A DNA stretch of 64,000 bases from positions 50,135,625 through 50,199,624 of the forward strand of contig CM069446.1 in the NCBI GenBank assembly GCA_035610835.1, given 5' to 3'. This stretch comes from Ophiura sarsii (Eukaryota; Echinodermata; Ophiuroidea; Amphilepidida; Ophiuridae). Below the pieces are notes generated by a model. It was not told the DNA's origin, searched no databases, and worked only from the letters and a program-made list of their open reading frames with translations. Of the stretch, positions 21,495-31,315 are shown piece by piece. Each line of letters opens with the position of its first letter. Position 1 is the first letter of the stretch. The position numbers and the translations under genes were made by a program.

Positions 21495-23537
21495 TGGGCA
21501 ATTCCACAAAAATGGACCACTTGGCTTTTTATCATTCTTTGATCCGGGAAATCTTACTATAAGTATATATCACACTTTTTTTTAAATATTATGCTAGAAC
21601 TTGATGAGTTCTACTCGGAACACCATGGTTTGCCATGCTTTAAATGACATTATCAGGTTCAAATTTACACTGAAAGACCCCCAAAACCACAAAAACACGG
21701 TTTCCTCGACCAGATGTCGCAATTTTAAACTGTTGGATTTGACTCTCAATTCAAGTTTTTCTAAGGTCTTGTCACGAATAAATCAAGCAAAGGTACCAAC
21801 AAAATATATAAAGGCATTCATTTCTGCATACAGTAAATTTAATGTGCACTTTTAAATTAAAATGAACTTTCCACGAAATGTGTGTAGTTTCGATATCCGT
21901 ACACCTGATATATCATTATAAAATGAATGTTCTAAATATGCAATAGTTTATGAGCAATCGCGTAGCAAACCGACCACGCTATTGAAATTATAGCACCTCG
22001 AAAGTCTCTGGCACATCATTTGGCTTATAAAAAATGTTGAAGTTCATTATTTAAAACGACTGTTTTAAGCTTGTAATTTCGTTATCGATGTTTCTCTGGG
22101 AAGTAGGTATCCTGTTAACTTTGAAAGGTATTATGTTATAGGTCTATTGGTTCTTATACTAAATGTATCGAGAAAAAAATAGAAATTCAACTACACGGCT
22201 TGCAGAAGGTCAGAAAGGGACGAAAACGAATACAAACGTGATCGGCGTTATCGTGAACGGCGTTATCCTGTAAAGTGTTATCACCCTCATTTGAAGAAAA
22301 TATTGCAAGAGCACAATCTTTCTCTTTGGAAAATCTTTGAGAAGTCTAGATACAGCAGCAAAACATTGAAAACAGTGAGTTTGCTTCTTCTTTTGTGTTC
22401 TATATAACACATTTCACTTTGTGAACCAAACGGTTTCTTCTAGAATATGCTGTAAGTGTAAATATATGCTCATAGTCCACACATATGAGTGTTACTACCG
22501 CGCTACACATAGCGAAATCGCTCTATTTAGCAAGTATTGAGCATGTGTTTTCGTCAGGCTTATTTCGCGTGTGTAGGCCTATGTCAGGATAACCATGGAT
22601 AACGCTGTTCACAGGGATAACGGAATTTACCCTAAAATGTCCATATCAATCAAAAAAAGAGAACAACTTCACAATATGCGATGCAGTGTGCATGTAATTG
22701 AATACAATAGTTAATGTAATGGTACATACCCCTTTTAAACGAAAATGCAAGCTATATAAAACATTTAAAGTGAAAATGAAATATTTGACCACTGTTTGAC
22801 GGTCAATATTGGAAATTCAGCCCAAATGTATGGTTTAAATCATTTTTTCGTATTAAAATTGATATAACAAATAAAGTTTCTCCAACAGCTACATAATTTA
22901 TGTCAGTTTCAATGTTTTATCTTTGTTTCAATCCCATAACTGGCATACACGTGAACGGCGTTATCCAAGAATAATACCATTAAAATAGCATATAACGTTA
23001 TCTTTATATAATGACATACAATTTCAATGTTGGGCTTACAGAAAATTGACAATTGATACATTACAGAAGGGAATATTCTTCTACTAGAGTAAAATTGACA
23101 AAACAAGTTTTGGAAAAAGTACAAAATTGAAAGCACATAGTTGTCAAAAGCGTTGATTCATAGCAAGAGATTTGTTGAGGCTAAAAAATGAAATTCATTC
23201 TTCTGTCGCATAGCTTGTCAATATTGTTATGGGGAGACCTCTCAACGAAAAAAAACCAATAATTTGAATATCATATTCGGACTTAGTTAGGGATGCAATG
23301 ACTGACAATGCAATATGACCCTAGATAACGCCGTTCACCGAGTGAAAAAACCCATATAAAACACCTGAATTACATGGTTTCGTGCGTAAAAATGAGAGCA
23401 GTGGTGTTCGCAAACATTATTGTTCTAGTAACTTTAGCATATTGGGTCATCAAAAACAATCAAAGTAAGCAGATTTGAAACAATTTATTTTCATAATTTT
23501 CCAAAGCTGAAGTGGTCCATTTTTGTGGAATGGCCCA
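21495..23537. mobile_element. 2.0-kb TIR element with alternating internal motifs
   Basis: The left end TGGGCAATTCCACAAAAATG and right end CATTTTTGTGGAATGGCCCA are inverted repeats of about 28 bp with one mismatch, flanked by TA on both sides (21493-21494, 23538-23539). No transposase domain was recognised; an 84-codon frame at 21601-21855 has no known motif. Inside, the word GTGAACGGCGTTATCC or its complement occurs at 22253, 22597, 22951 and 23324 in alternating orientation about 350 bp apart. A small open frame at 23392 follows a TATA-like CCATATAAAAC. Confidence 0.7.
23392..23464 (+). CDS. Possible small hydrophobic leader exon
   Basis: ATG opens a 24-residue frame MRAVVFANIIVLVTLAYW..., hydrophobic like a signal peptide, then a GTAAGC donor-like site with a phase-1 break. 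A TATA-like box lies about 40 bp upstream. It sits inside the TIR element at 21495-23537, and the next exon would lie past the assembly gap. It could be chance. Confidence 0.2.
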
Positions 23538-23732
23538 TATGTTCCCTATAAATTAGGACATATCTTGTAGAAAATGGTGCCCTATTTGTATTGTAAATAA
23601 TAAAGACAAAATATACTTTTATGCTGCGGACATGGAAATTTCGCTAATTTAGGGTATATGAGGGCAATTTTTTTTAGTGAAAACACGATCAGAAGTATAT
23701 CAAAGTATATATCCAAGTAGAAAACATCAAGA

Positions 23733-23832
23733 NNNNNNNNNNNNNNNNNNNNNNNNNNNNNNNNNNNNNNNNNNNNNNNNNNNNNNNNNNNNNNNNNNNN
23801 NNNNNNNNNNNNNNNNNNNNNNNNNNNNNNNN
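23733..23832. other. Assembly gap, exactly 100 N
   Basis: One hundred consecutive N, the conventional size for a gap of unknown length. True distance across it is unknown. Confidence 1.
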
Positions 23833-24480
23833 CAATCGATGGTGAGGATGTTGAACAAGTTAGTCGCTTCAAATACCTAGGCTCTGTGAAAACCACATCT
23901 GCCAGTTGCACAGCTGATATAAGAGCTAGAATTGGAATGGCCAAGGGAAGGATGATAGAACTCCAGGACCTATGAATGACCGCAACCTCACAACAAACCT
24001 TAAAACAAAGATTGTAAAAACATTGGTATGGAGCGTGCTCCTTACGGTCTGGAGGGATGGACCCTAATCAAGCAGATGAAAATCGCATAATGGCTGCTGA
24101 AATGTGGATCTGGAGAAGAATGTTAGGAGTTAACTGGAAGGAGAAAAGAACCAACATAAGTATCCTGAAAGAACTTGGTGTAAAGAGACAACTGCTAGGA
24201 GAGCTTATCAAAAGAAAGCTGGCCTACTTCGGGCACATCATTAGAGGCAGTGGTAGCTTACTGGCACTCCACATCATAGAAGGGAAAGTGGAAGGCAGCA
24301 GGAAAAGAGGTCGTCAAAGGAAACAATAGTTTGACAACATCAAGGAATGGACTGGTATGAGTCTTATAAAGGCCAAGCGTCTGGCACAAGACAGAGTAGC
24401 TTGGAGAAAGATGATCCGGAGATGTGATCGTATGGCAGCCAATCGTCATATCTGACGGAGGCGAAGAAGAAGAAGAAGAA
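23833..24480 (+). mobile_element. LINE fragment, C-terminal part of an endonuclease/reverse-transcriptase ORF
   Basis: Decayed 3' part of a different LINE clade from the L2-like copies. It reads VEQVSRFKYLGS, DIRARIGMAKG, then from 24057 ENRIMAAEMWIWRRML, GVNWKEKRTNISILKELG, LLGELIKRKLAYFGHI and KRGRQRKQ, followed by a stop and AWRKMIRRCDRMAANR. This is typical of the C-terminus of RTE-like endonuclease-reverse transcriptases in invertebrates. It ends in a GAA microsatellite (24463-24480). The 5' side is cut by the assembly gap. It lies only about 36 bp from the gene A transmembrane exon. Confidence 0.75.
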
Positions 24481-24516
24481 TTGGTTATTATCATAATGTA
24501 TCAACACTTAACAAAC

Positions 24517-24607
24517 CTCTTATAAATGATCCCACCGACAACCACAATGATGACGACACAAATGACACCTCCTGTTATAGCTATAATGATGGCGGTATCA
24601 ACTGCAC
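24517..24607 (-). CDS. Gene A transmembrane exon
   Basis: A 91-nt exon, phase 1 in (acceptor cttttgacag) and phase 2 out (donor GTTTGT). It encodes AVDTAIIIAITGGVICVVII followed by VVVGGIIYK and the first bases of an arginine codon: one uninterrupted hydrophobic helix followed by basic residues, the pattern of a type I membrane anchor with its positive side in the cytoplasm. It aligns residue for residue with 39027-39120 (gene B) and shares position, phase and the T-GG-V core with 57412-57493 (gene C). Its phase-1 start fits the phase-1 donor of the ectodomain exon at 26447. The phase-2 end needs a tail exon opening with one base; none was located below this point, where a LINE fragment and the gap follow. 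Confidence 0.8.
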
Positions 24608-25221
24608 CTGTCAAAAGAGAGATGCAAGATTATACATAAGATAAAAAACCCAATGTATGTTTACGTATACATAATATCTTACACTATAAGAGGAATTTCC
24701 AATCTGTATTTTTTTTTACGCTGGCACGTTGCAAATCCGAGTGTCTGGCGCAATTGACTCTTTCCGATTCCCGGTGTGCCTGTAACAATTTCTTTCGATA
24801 TAAGTTGAAAAATGTGTATGTGGGTGCATCGCCAGGCATGTGATGTGCATCGCCCGCCATGTAAAAACCGGCGAGATAGTAGTATCGCATCCGTCAATTA
24901 TTCATGAGCTGATCGGTACGCACTTCGCGTTTGGCAGCCTCACGGAGGTATACAATATATCGAGATTGAAAAATTCAATCTGATTCCGATTTCGATTGTT
25001 GATAATATATAATTAAGATGCATATGCACCAGTCCATGACACTTAAGGTGCGTTCATACTCCCGTCGTTGCGCATCGGCCGACGTTGGAGGATAAAAGTT
25101 GACATTGCTTCTACTCGCGCATCCATATCCGCCGACGTCGGCTAATGCGCCAACTATTTGTTTATTGTTTCCGTAATATTTCAGCTTTCATTGGTGTTTG
25201 TACGCATGGTGATGCATACTA

Positions 25222-26345
25222 CAGGGTGTCCCAAAAGTCTATGCACGTTTTTGAAGAGTCATATCTCATAAAATATAAATCATATGGTATAAATTTAACC
25301 ATATTTTGATAGACGAGATTTGGGAAATTATTTTGATACCAAACACAACCCTATTGGTGAACCCACAACATTATAAAACTGGTTGAAAGTTTTTGGCCGT
25401 GTGAGACCCACCCATACCAAGTTCCACACATTGTTGCTTAAACAGACTGTGCGCATAAATTAACGGTATGAAAGCAACGTTGCGCATTAGTCACAGTTCA
25501 CTGCTTACCTTGCAACATTAATGTTTTTACCAAACTCGGTCACTCACAAACAACATAAATAGGCGTAGTAGACAACATTGCACAGCAAAAGGCTTCATTC
25601 AAGATGGTTTACAGCATAGATAAGCGAATACAAATTGTATGTTTCTACGCTGAAACAAATTCAGTTCAACTTACTCAACAAAAGTTCAGAAAACATTATA
25701 AAGTGAAACGCGCACCAGGAAGAATATCCATTCTTAAGTTGGTGGATACATTTTTGAACACAGGAACTGTGCATGATTTGTCTCGATGTGGTAGAAAAAA
25801 CACTGGTAGACCAACAAGTCACATTGATGTCATAAGACATGCAGTAGCCAAAAGTCCAAAGAGATCTATTCGCTGTGTGATGTGTGTGTTCACTTTTCTG
25901 TTACGTTATTCAATTTGTTAGGTCTGTGTTTTTGCATTCGCATACGTCTCTGTATAAATGGAAAACGTTTAAACTAAATTTCACTATCAAAACGAAAACT
26001 ATGTGTGATATAGTTTGTTATTATGATGGGATCACTGTAATGTAACATTTTAAATATTACAATTGACGGATCACTTTCCGTGTAACCAACTCTACCCGTC
26101 TTTTTTTTAATCTCCATAGGTATGGATTTATGAACTTTATTCCTCCGAAGTATAAAATTACATTTTTGCAGTAATACATATTTTACTTCTAGGGTGGCAT
26201 TACAAACAGATGTTACTCCAATGTTTGGTATCAAAATTATTTCCCACATCTCCTCTTTCTAAATATGTATTCATATTTTCAATACGACTTTTATTTTGTG
26301 AAATACAAAGCTTCAAAGTCGTGCATAGACTTTCGGGACACCCTG
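25222..26345 (+). mobile_element. Tc1/mariner-like element with transposase remnant
   Basis: The termini CAGGGTGTCCCAAAAGTC and GACTTTCGGGACACCCTG are flanked by TA on both sides (25220-25221, 26346-26347). Long subterminal inverted repeats (TTTGGGAAATTATTTTGATA against its complement near 26230) are also present. It lies in the intron between the ectodomain and transmembrane exons of gene A. Confidence 0.88.
25604..25921 (+). pseudogene. Truncated transposase N-terminus (helix-turn-helix)
   Basis: A 105-codon frame beginning MVYSIDKRIQIVCFYAETNS, then FRKHYKVKRAPGR, ILKLVDTFLNTGTVHD, a GRKNTGRP segment and HAVAKSPKRSIR. This is the pattern of the DNA-binding N-terminus found in invertebrate Tc1/mariner-related transposases (helix-turn-helix, then a GRP-type linker). 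The catalytic DDE/D part is missing: the frame ends after about 100 residues, whereas full transposases have over 330. A defective internal-deletion copy inside the 25222-26345 element. Confidence 0.7.
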
Positions 26346-26446
26346 TACTTTAGCGACATTCAAATTCTTACGTATAAGTCACTTAATATACGGATGAATC
26401 ACACTTACTAGTTTTGCAGTGACACCTTGGGAACGAGGTTACTTAC

Positions 26447-27766
26447 CTTCATTCATGTATTTTGTCATATTATCACCTCTGCTCTGGACTCTCATCACGC
26501 TTTCCAAATTATATCCTGCGACATACCCGTAGCCTTCGAATTTAGCAAATCCATACACGAGAACTAGGAATGACGCTTGGCGTTCTGGATGGGTCACGGC
26601 ATGTACACCGGGACCTGTCGAATATCGAAGTACGCAGAATTCCCCATCGTCTGTCTGCAACATGCCGTCAGTGTCAACCCGCTTTTCATCCAGATGTAAC
26701 TTATCTACGTTTGCGCACGGTGTGGTTATCGATATAATGTATTTTGGCGATATATCACTTTTCATAGTGGCCACTGGAAATGTCACGTTATTTGAATAGG
26801 CGTTTGTTGCCGGCAACACCACCATGAATGGATCCCCGGAGTCTCCGGTGTCGGTATAATTGACTCCTTTGGCATACTGGGCAACCATGACAGGTTTATC
26901 CGTGTTAATTGTTATCACTGTATCCGTTTTAATATCACCTTGGTAGAAGTTGCCTGGTTGGAGTCTAGCAGTGGTTGAGTTCCAATCCGATATCACTATT
27001 TCCGTCACGTCCTTTGCTGCGGCAATCACGCGAAAAATATAACCCGAGCTGCGTCCCATGAACGGAGCTAGGATGTAATGACGTCCCAGGGCACTGATCG
27101 GTGGTAGATGCGCCATAAGGTAATCGCACCCGCCTATATTTAGAGGTACTTTGGCACAGGTGTGCCCTGACATAACCGATACGGGTTTGTCGGCATGAAT
27201 ACGCGTACCTGTGATGTCTTTATCGTCTCCTAATGCGTCTCCAACGTACTGATATGAATGGTTTTGTCGAAGAAAAACATGGATCTTCGCACCATCATCG
27301 GAACTGCTGATGCTAAGACTCGTGTTGTCCTGAAGTGCGGAAATCACCAATTTTGAAGCATAGTACAGACTTGAATCAAACGATGCTGTCACATACTTGT
27401 AGCCTAATACTGCTATCGGTAATACTATGAAACCATCAGAAGAAAAATAATAAGATGTTGTTGCTGCAAAATATCCATGAACGGACACATGACGAACGGC
27501 ATCTACTCTCACCAATTTACCGGCGTAGGTGGCGCGCCTATCGTCAGGGATACCGGTTTCCCCGGGCAGAGTTATGACAGCACTCTGGTCGATTGTTACT
27601 TTAACAGTCTGCGTGAACTCAATTCCTAAAACCGTTACTGTAACAGGTGTTGTATCTTCTGATTGTGTTGTAACGAGCACGTGAGGGAACCAATCCTCAA
27701 TTTGTCCCATGTTGCGCGGGAAAACAAATGCAAAATGTATTCCAGAGGAAGTGGGTGCATACTGAC
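26447..27766 (-). CDS. Gene A ectodomain exon: IgGFc-binding protein N-terminal domain
   Basis: A single 1320-nt exon encoding about 440 residues of the domain at the N-terminus of IgGFc-binding proteins (FCGBP family). It opens after acceptor ataccaaacag with QYAPTSSGIHFAFVFPRN, continues LVTTQSEDTTPVTVTVLG, ATYAGKLVRVDA, VSVHGYF, SSDGFIVLPIAVLGYKYV, KPVSVMSGHTCAKVPLNIGG, CDYLMAHLPP, GRHYILAPFMGRSSGY, VISDWNSTT, KPVMVAQYAKG, GDPFMVVLP and GFAKFEGYGYVAGYNL, and ends at NEG with a GTAAGT donor. Both borders are phase 1. The SGHTC...GGCDYL...LPP...LG stretch is the family signature. The frame is uninterrupted. It joins the signal exon at 30783 and the membrane exon at 24517, giving a predicted type I membrane protein without the von Willebrand D repeats of mammalian FCGBP. 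Ligand unknown; the family name does not imply IgG binding here. Confidence 0.93.
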
Positions 27767-27839
27767 CTGTTTGGTATTAATGATATAAAAATAGGTACGT
27801 TACTGTATGTTCGTTTCTTAGGGAGTATTCAGAAATACT

Positions 27840-27940
27840 TTGCTGGGCAAAATATTTCAAGCTTAATAACAAGATGGCTTCAGGAACGTTTTTCTGGACC
27901 AAAACTGGTTTTTCTTGCGCGCTTCACGCACATATATTGT
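27840..27940. repeat. Fragment of the AAGATGGCTTCAGGAA repeat
   Basis: CAAGATGGCTTCAGGAACG, a TGCGCGCTTCACGCACATAT module and flanking AT sequence match units of the 45228-45700 tandem repeat inside the hAT element. Confidence 0.6.
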
Positions 27941-28292
27941 TGCTTCCGCCGTAACTGGTAGGGAGTACTGAGAAAAGCAGACAATTAAAAAAACAAGTTT
28001 GAAGTAAAAGAATTGGGATTTGAGCATTAATCATGTTCTTGGTTTGGATGTTGTTTAAGTTAGAATTTGAATATGGGGGAAATTATCAAACAATTGACCC
28101 CGTTACCTCCCCCATTTGTGCCGCCTATGCCCCTTACCCTTCCTCATTCTATCTTGGGCTAAATGTAAATAATCAAGAACACTCGATGAATAGTATTATG
28201 TTTAGTATATGCAAGTGGCTTTGTTCCTAAATCCAACTATTCAATCCGCCCCCATCCCACGAGATTTACGCCTATGATACAAACCCATTTGA

Positions 28293-28295
<3 letters not shown>

Positions 28296-28324
<29 letters not shown>
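28296..28324. repeat. Poly-G tract
   Basis: Twenty-nine consecutive G in the first intron of gene A, followed by two GGGGGTCAAAAAAGT-like units. Confidence 0.95.
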
Positions 28325-29323
28325 TAAAAAGAATTTCACTTTGTTAAGGGGGTCAAAAAAGTGTTCCGGTTTGTAAAGGGGGGTCAAAAAAGTTAAGACC
28401 CCGAAAAATGTAAGTCGCCAAGCCCAACCCACCAAGTATTTATGAACGCTTCCTTATATAATATTTATACACACTTTAGTTTGCACTGAAAATTGACTCC
28501 GCTTGTGCGCACCACGCGCTTTGATTTGATTCATTGTGTTCAGGCAGTACGGCAACGCCGATTTTTACTGCGGGTGTCAGCAAACTTGTTAATATGTTTT
28601 TATTCGCTATTACTTAGATCAAAAGTATGCTCAAAACTTTGATTTGCATAGTGTCGTGTATGAATTAGGTCAATACGCAGTCATCCAGCAGGTCAGGCAT
28701 AGCGGCTTTAAATTGTCGTACCCGCGATTTGCACCCATCCACATTTTCAAGCATGACCGCTAAATGGGCTGTGAAAATCATCAATATTTTGCATATTGTC
28801 ATCGTTTATACCATAAAATAACTGATAACCCACCAGCTATGTAGGTAAACTACCTATTTAATATAGTTTTTAATTCTGGAAGAATTTAAGGCCGAGAAAA
28901 AAGTGATATATTTATGTGTGTTTTTAGGCAAAATACCTTCTAAATTTAGAGTAAATACAAAACCTAACAAATTCATACTTGTCACAGTGTTTGGTAATAA
29001 TGTTTCTTGCAATAAATTGGTCTCAAATATATCAAGACATGTTGGAGATAGCGAAGACCACGGATAATCTGCAACTACTTGACTTTGCTACGACGATACA
29101 ACTCCCATACTTCATGTACTTCATATCGAAAGCTAATAATAGGTCTTTACCCTTATTTCATTTTCTGACAATGAATAATAATATAATATCTATCATTTAT
29201 AACCAAAAAAAATCATCAACATGTTCCAACTACAGGAGGATTTGACTGAGAATATAACTCAGATATTAAACAAAAATCTAACATCTACGGCAGGTTAAAT
29301 TAAAGAAAATCCATTTAAAAAAT

Positions 29324-29397
29324 GACGACTGCGGGGATCGAACCGTGTCTCTTTGGTTTTAAAAGCAAGTGCTGTCCCACTGAGCTACCAGAGCGTT
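29324..29397 (-). repeat. tRNA-like sequence, not functional
   Basis: Minus strand: GGTAGCTCAGTGGG (A box) and GGTTCGATCCCC (B box). The anticodon and T stems do not pair. Lies in the first intron of gene A. Confidence 0.4.
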
Positions 29398-30204
29398 ACA
29401 CATTTGATCACTCGGGGATTACGATATCACAGTGAAACAGACGCAGGGTGCAAATATGGAGGAAACTTGACATTTGTTGAATATTTAGGTCTACATTCGG
29501 AATCAAATAACTGCTTTAAATCGAACCAAAACAAAAAAAGGAATGTCCTCATTTAAAAGTGCAGACCCTTCCTGTTAAACAAAACAATGTCGCAAACCGC
29601 CAAGTTCGTGGAGATAGCGAAGACCACGGTTAGTAAATGTGTCAAATTTCAATATGAAATACATGATTTTTACAAGATATCATAAAATCTCTGAATAGGA
29701 TCAAAATACGGGAATGTTGTGTCAACATATAGCTATTGCAATAAACCTACACGTTAAAGCTAACAGCTGGTTAGTCTCCATACATCCATTCACGTACTTG
29801 CACTTGAAAATTGAAAATCCGATGATTACCGAAATTCATCGGCAGTTATAATGGTGGATATTTTCTGACTTTGGCGTAAAGACAATTTCGAGGTCAAACC
29901 CACTCTGTGAGTGACCTAGCGACTGACTGTACGTGCGTATGTTTTTGTTTTGTTTCTCGAAAAATTAGAAAAATCAATGCACTTATTGTGATATGATCAC
30001 TCCACATGCGGGGTTGTGCCATCATTCACACATCAACATCAGCGCGCGTATTGATTGATTTATCTACTTTCTCTCTAAACAACACATACCCATTTATTGA
30101 CCTACAATCATCATATTGTTTACTAGTCATTAAGATCATGTATACATCACTAATATCTGTAATGAATGTGATCATGGTGATGGTGATCTTTTAATAGGTG
30201 CTTG

Positions 30205-30525
30205 ACAACCAGCTTTGCTTATTTTCAACGTTTCGCCCATTTCATGGTATTGAGATGTGGAGTTGCTCCACCATACAAAGTAGGGAACATATCATTCCAA
30301 ATTTAGTCTCAACCCTGCTTAAAATAGATTTGCACAATGAAAATAAATCTGAAGATTGATTTAGTTTTAAAGTAAGTAAAATCATAATAATGGGGGGCCA
30401 TTCCGCTAAACATTCCTGTCTACAGAATAAAACGTCACTTGTTGATGGACGAAAATAAATCTTGCAGTGATAACAAGGCCTACCTGTCAAGCTTCAACAC
30501 ATGTTGATTGACTACGTATTCTTGA
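30205..30525. mobile_element. MITE-like repeat, inverted relative to 50935-51250
   Basis: Shares TTTCG-CCATTTCAT, CAACCTGCTTAAAATAG and TCCTGTCTAC-like blocks with the complement of 50935-51250. Both copies sit in the first intron of their gene but in opposite orientation, so they inserted separately or one was flipped. Confidence 0.6.
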
Positions 30526-30782
30526 TGATACGATCGAAAGAAACGTTTCTTGCGAGAAGCGCCATTGGTCTTATCGTTGGTGATTCCTCCTCAATGAGAG
30601 CACATTAGACGCTAAGTATATGAAGTAGTAAAGTGCATTTCAAAAGTCGATTCTTGCTAAACATTTTGACGTTGTAACAGCTTTAATCGAAATTGAGCTC
30701 AATTTGGGGCTTCCTGATTTGTTAAGAAAATTCTGTTTACCTGAATAACGTGGATAAATTCTGAGAACGAGACTTGACTTAC

Positions 30783-30846
30783 CTTTGATATTTATCACTG
30801 CCATCAAAAAGAGATATACAACGACCATTCCAATTTGGCAAAACAT
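30783..30846 (-). CDS. Gene A signal-peptide exon
   Basis: The ATG at 30846 opens 21 codons, MFCQIGMVVVYLFLMAVI followed by NIK, and one base of a glycine codon, then a GTAAGT donor (phase 1). It is a compact hydrophobic leader typical of a secretory signal peptide. The phase matches the ectodomain exon at 27766, giving K-G-QYAPTS across the junction. The gene B copy at 51465-51528 has the same length, start, phase and donor. The intron to the ectodomain is 3016 bp. Confidence 0.85.
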
Positions 30847-31140
30847 TTTATATAATGTATACTTTTGAAACTTATGTCGAGTACTTCTTCCGAACCCGTG
30901 TAGAATACATCTGACTCCTGTGTAGAATATTATTATGAATTCCTAAACCAACCAGCACGAAGAGCATAGTGCCAGTGACCGCTTTGAACTGTCACTTGTA
31001 CTTATTAGTTTTCCCCATCGATAGCATTTATCAATACGCTTCATTATTTCAGTATCTTAGGTAAAAGAATCGAAACTCAATCGACGAACAACTACGCCTC
31101 GCCTCATAGCTCAGATTATTGATAAAGTTCCATCGTGATG
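30847..31140 (-). promoter_or_regulatory. Conserved 5' flank of gene A
   Basis: About 290 bp upstream of the start codon are strongly similar to 51529-51830 upstream of gene B, including TATATAA next to the start, GAATATTATTATGA, CATCGATAG with nearby TATCAATACGC, and CTCAGATTATTGATAAAG. Conservation here while introns diverge suggests shared promoter and 5' UTR sequence. GATA-like TGATAAAG words are present. No transcription start can be fixed. Confidence 0.5.
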
Positions 31141-31279
31141 AACTTGTTAATACCAAGTCAGTTCGATACTATCGAGAGAGAGCGAACACAAAAAGAGCAT
31201 TTCCATTGTCGACTTTGGCTCTTGCGCTTCCACGCACATAGGTCGCCCACTTTTTAGAAAGACTGACCTATGCGACCCC

Positions 31280-31315
31280 GGGGGGGGGGGGGGGGGGGTG
31301 GTGGGGGGGGGGGGG
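31280..31315. repeat. Poly-G tract with two T
   Basis: Thirty-six bases, G except T at 31299 and 31302, beginning just upstream of the conserved gene A 5' flank. Confidence 0.95.

Larger units (their letters stand above)
24508..31140 (-). repeat. Segmental duplication, unit A
   Basis: The whole gene A block, including stretches of intron (24620-25200; 28450-28690) and 5' flank (30847-31140), is recognisable again in the same orientation at 39017-51830. Each copy has since gained its own transposons, for example the mariner-like element at 25222 here and the R1 and hAT insertions in unit B. This is tandem gene duplication. Confidence 0.8.
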
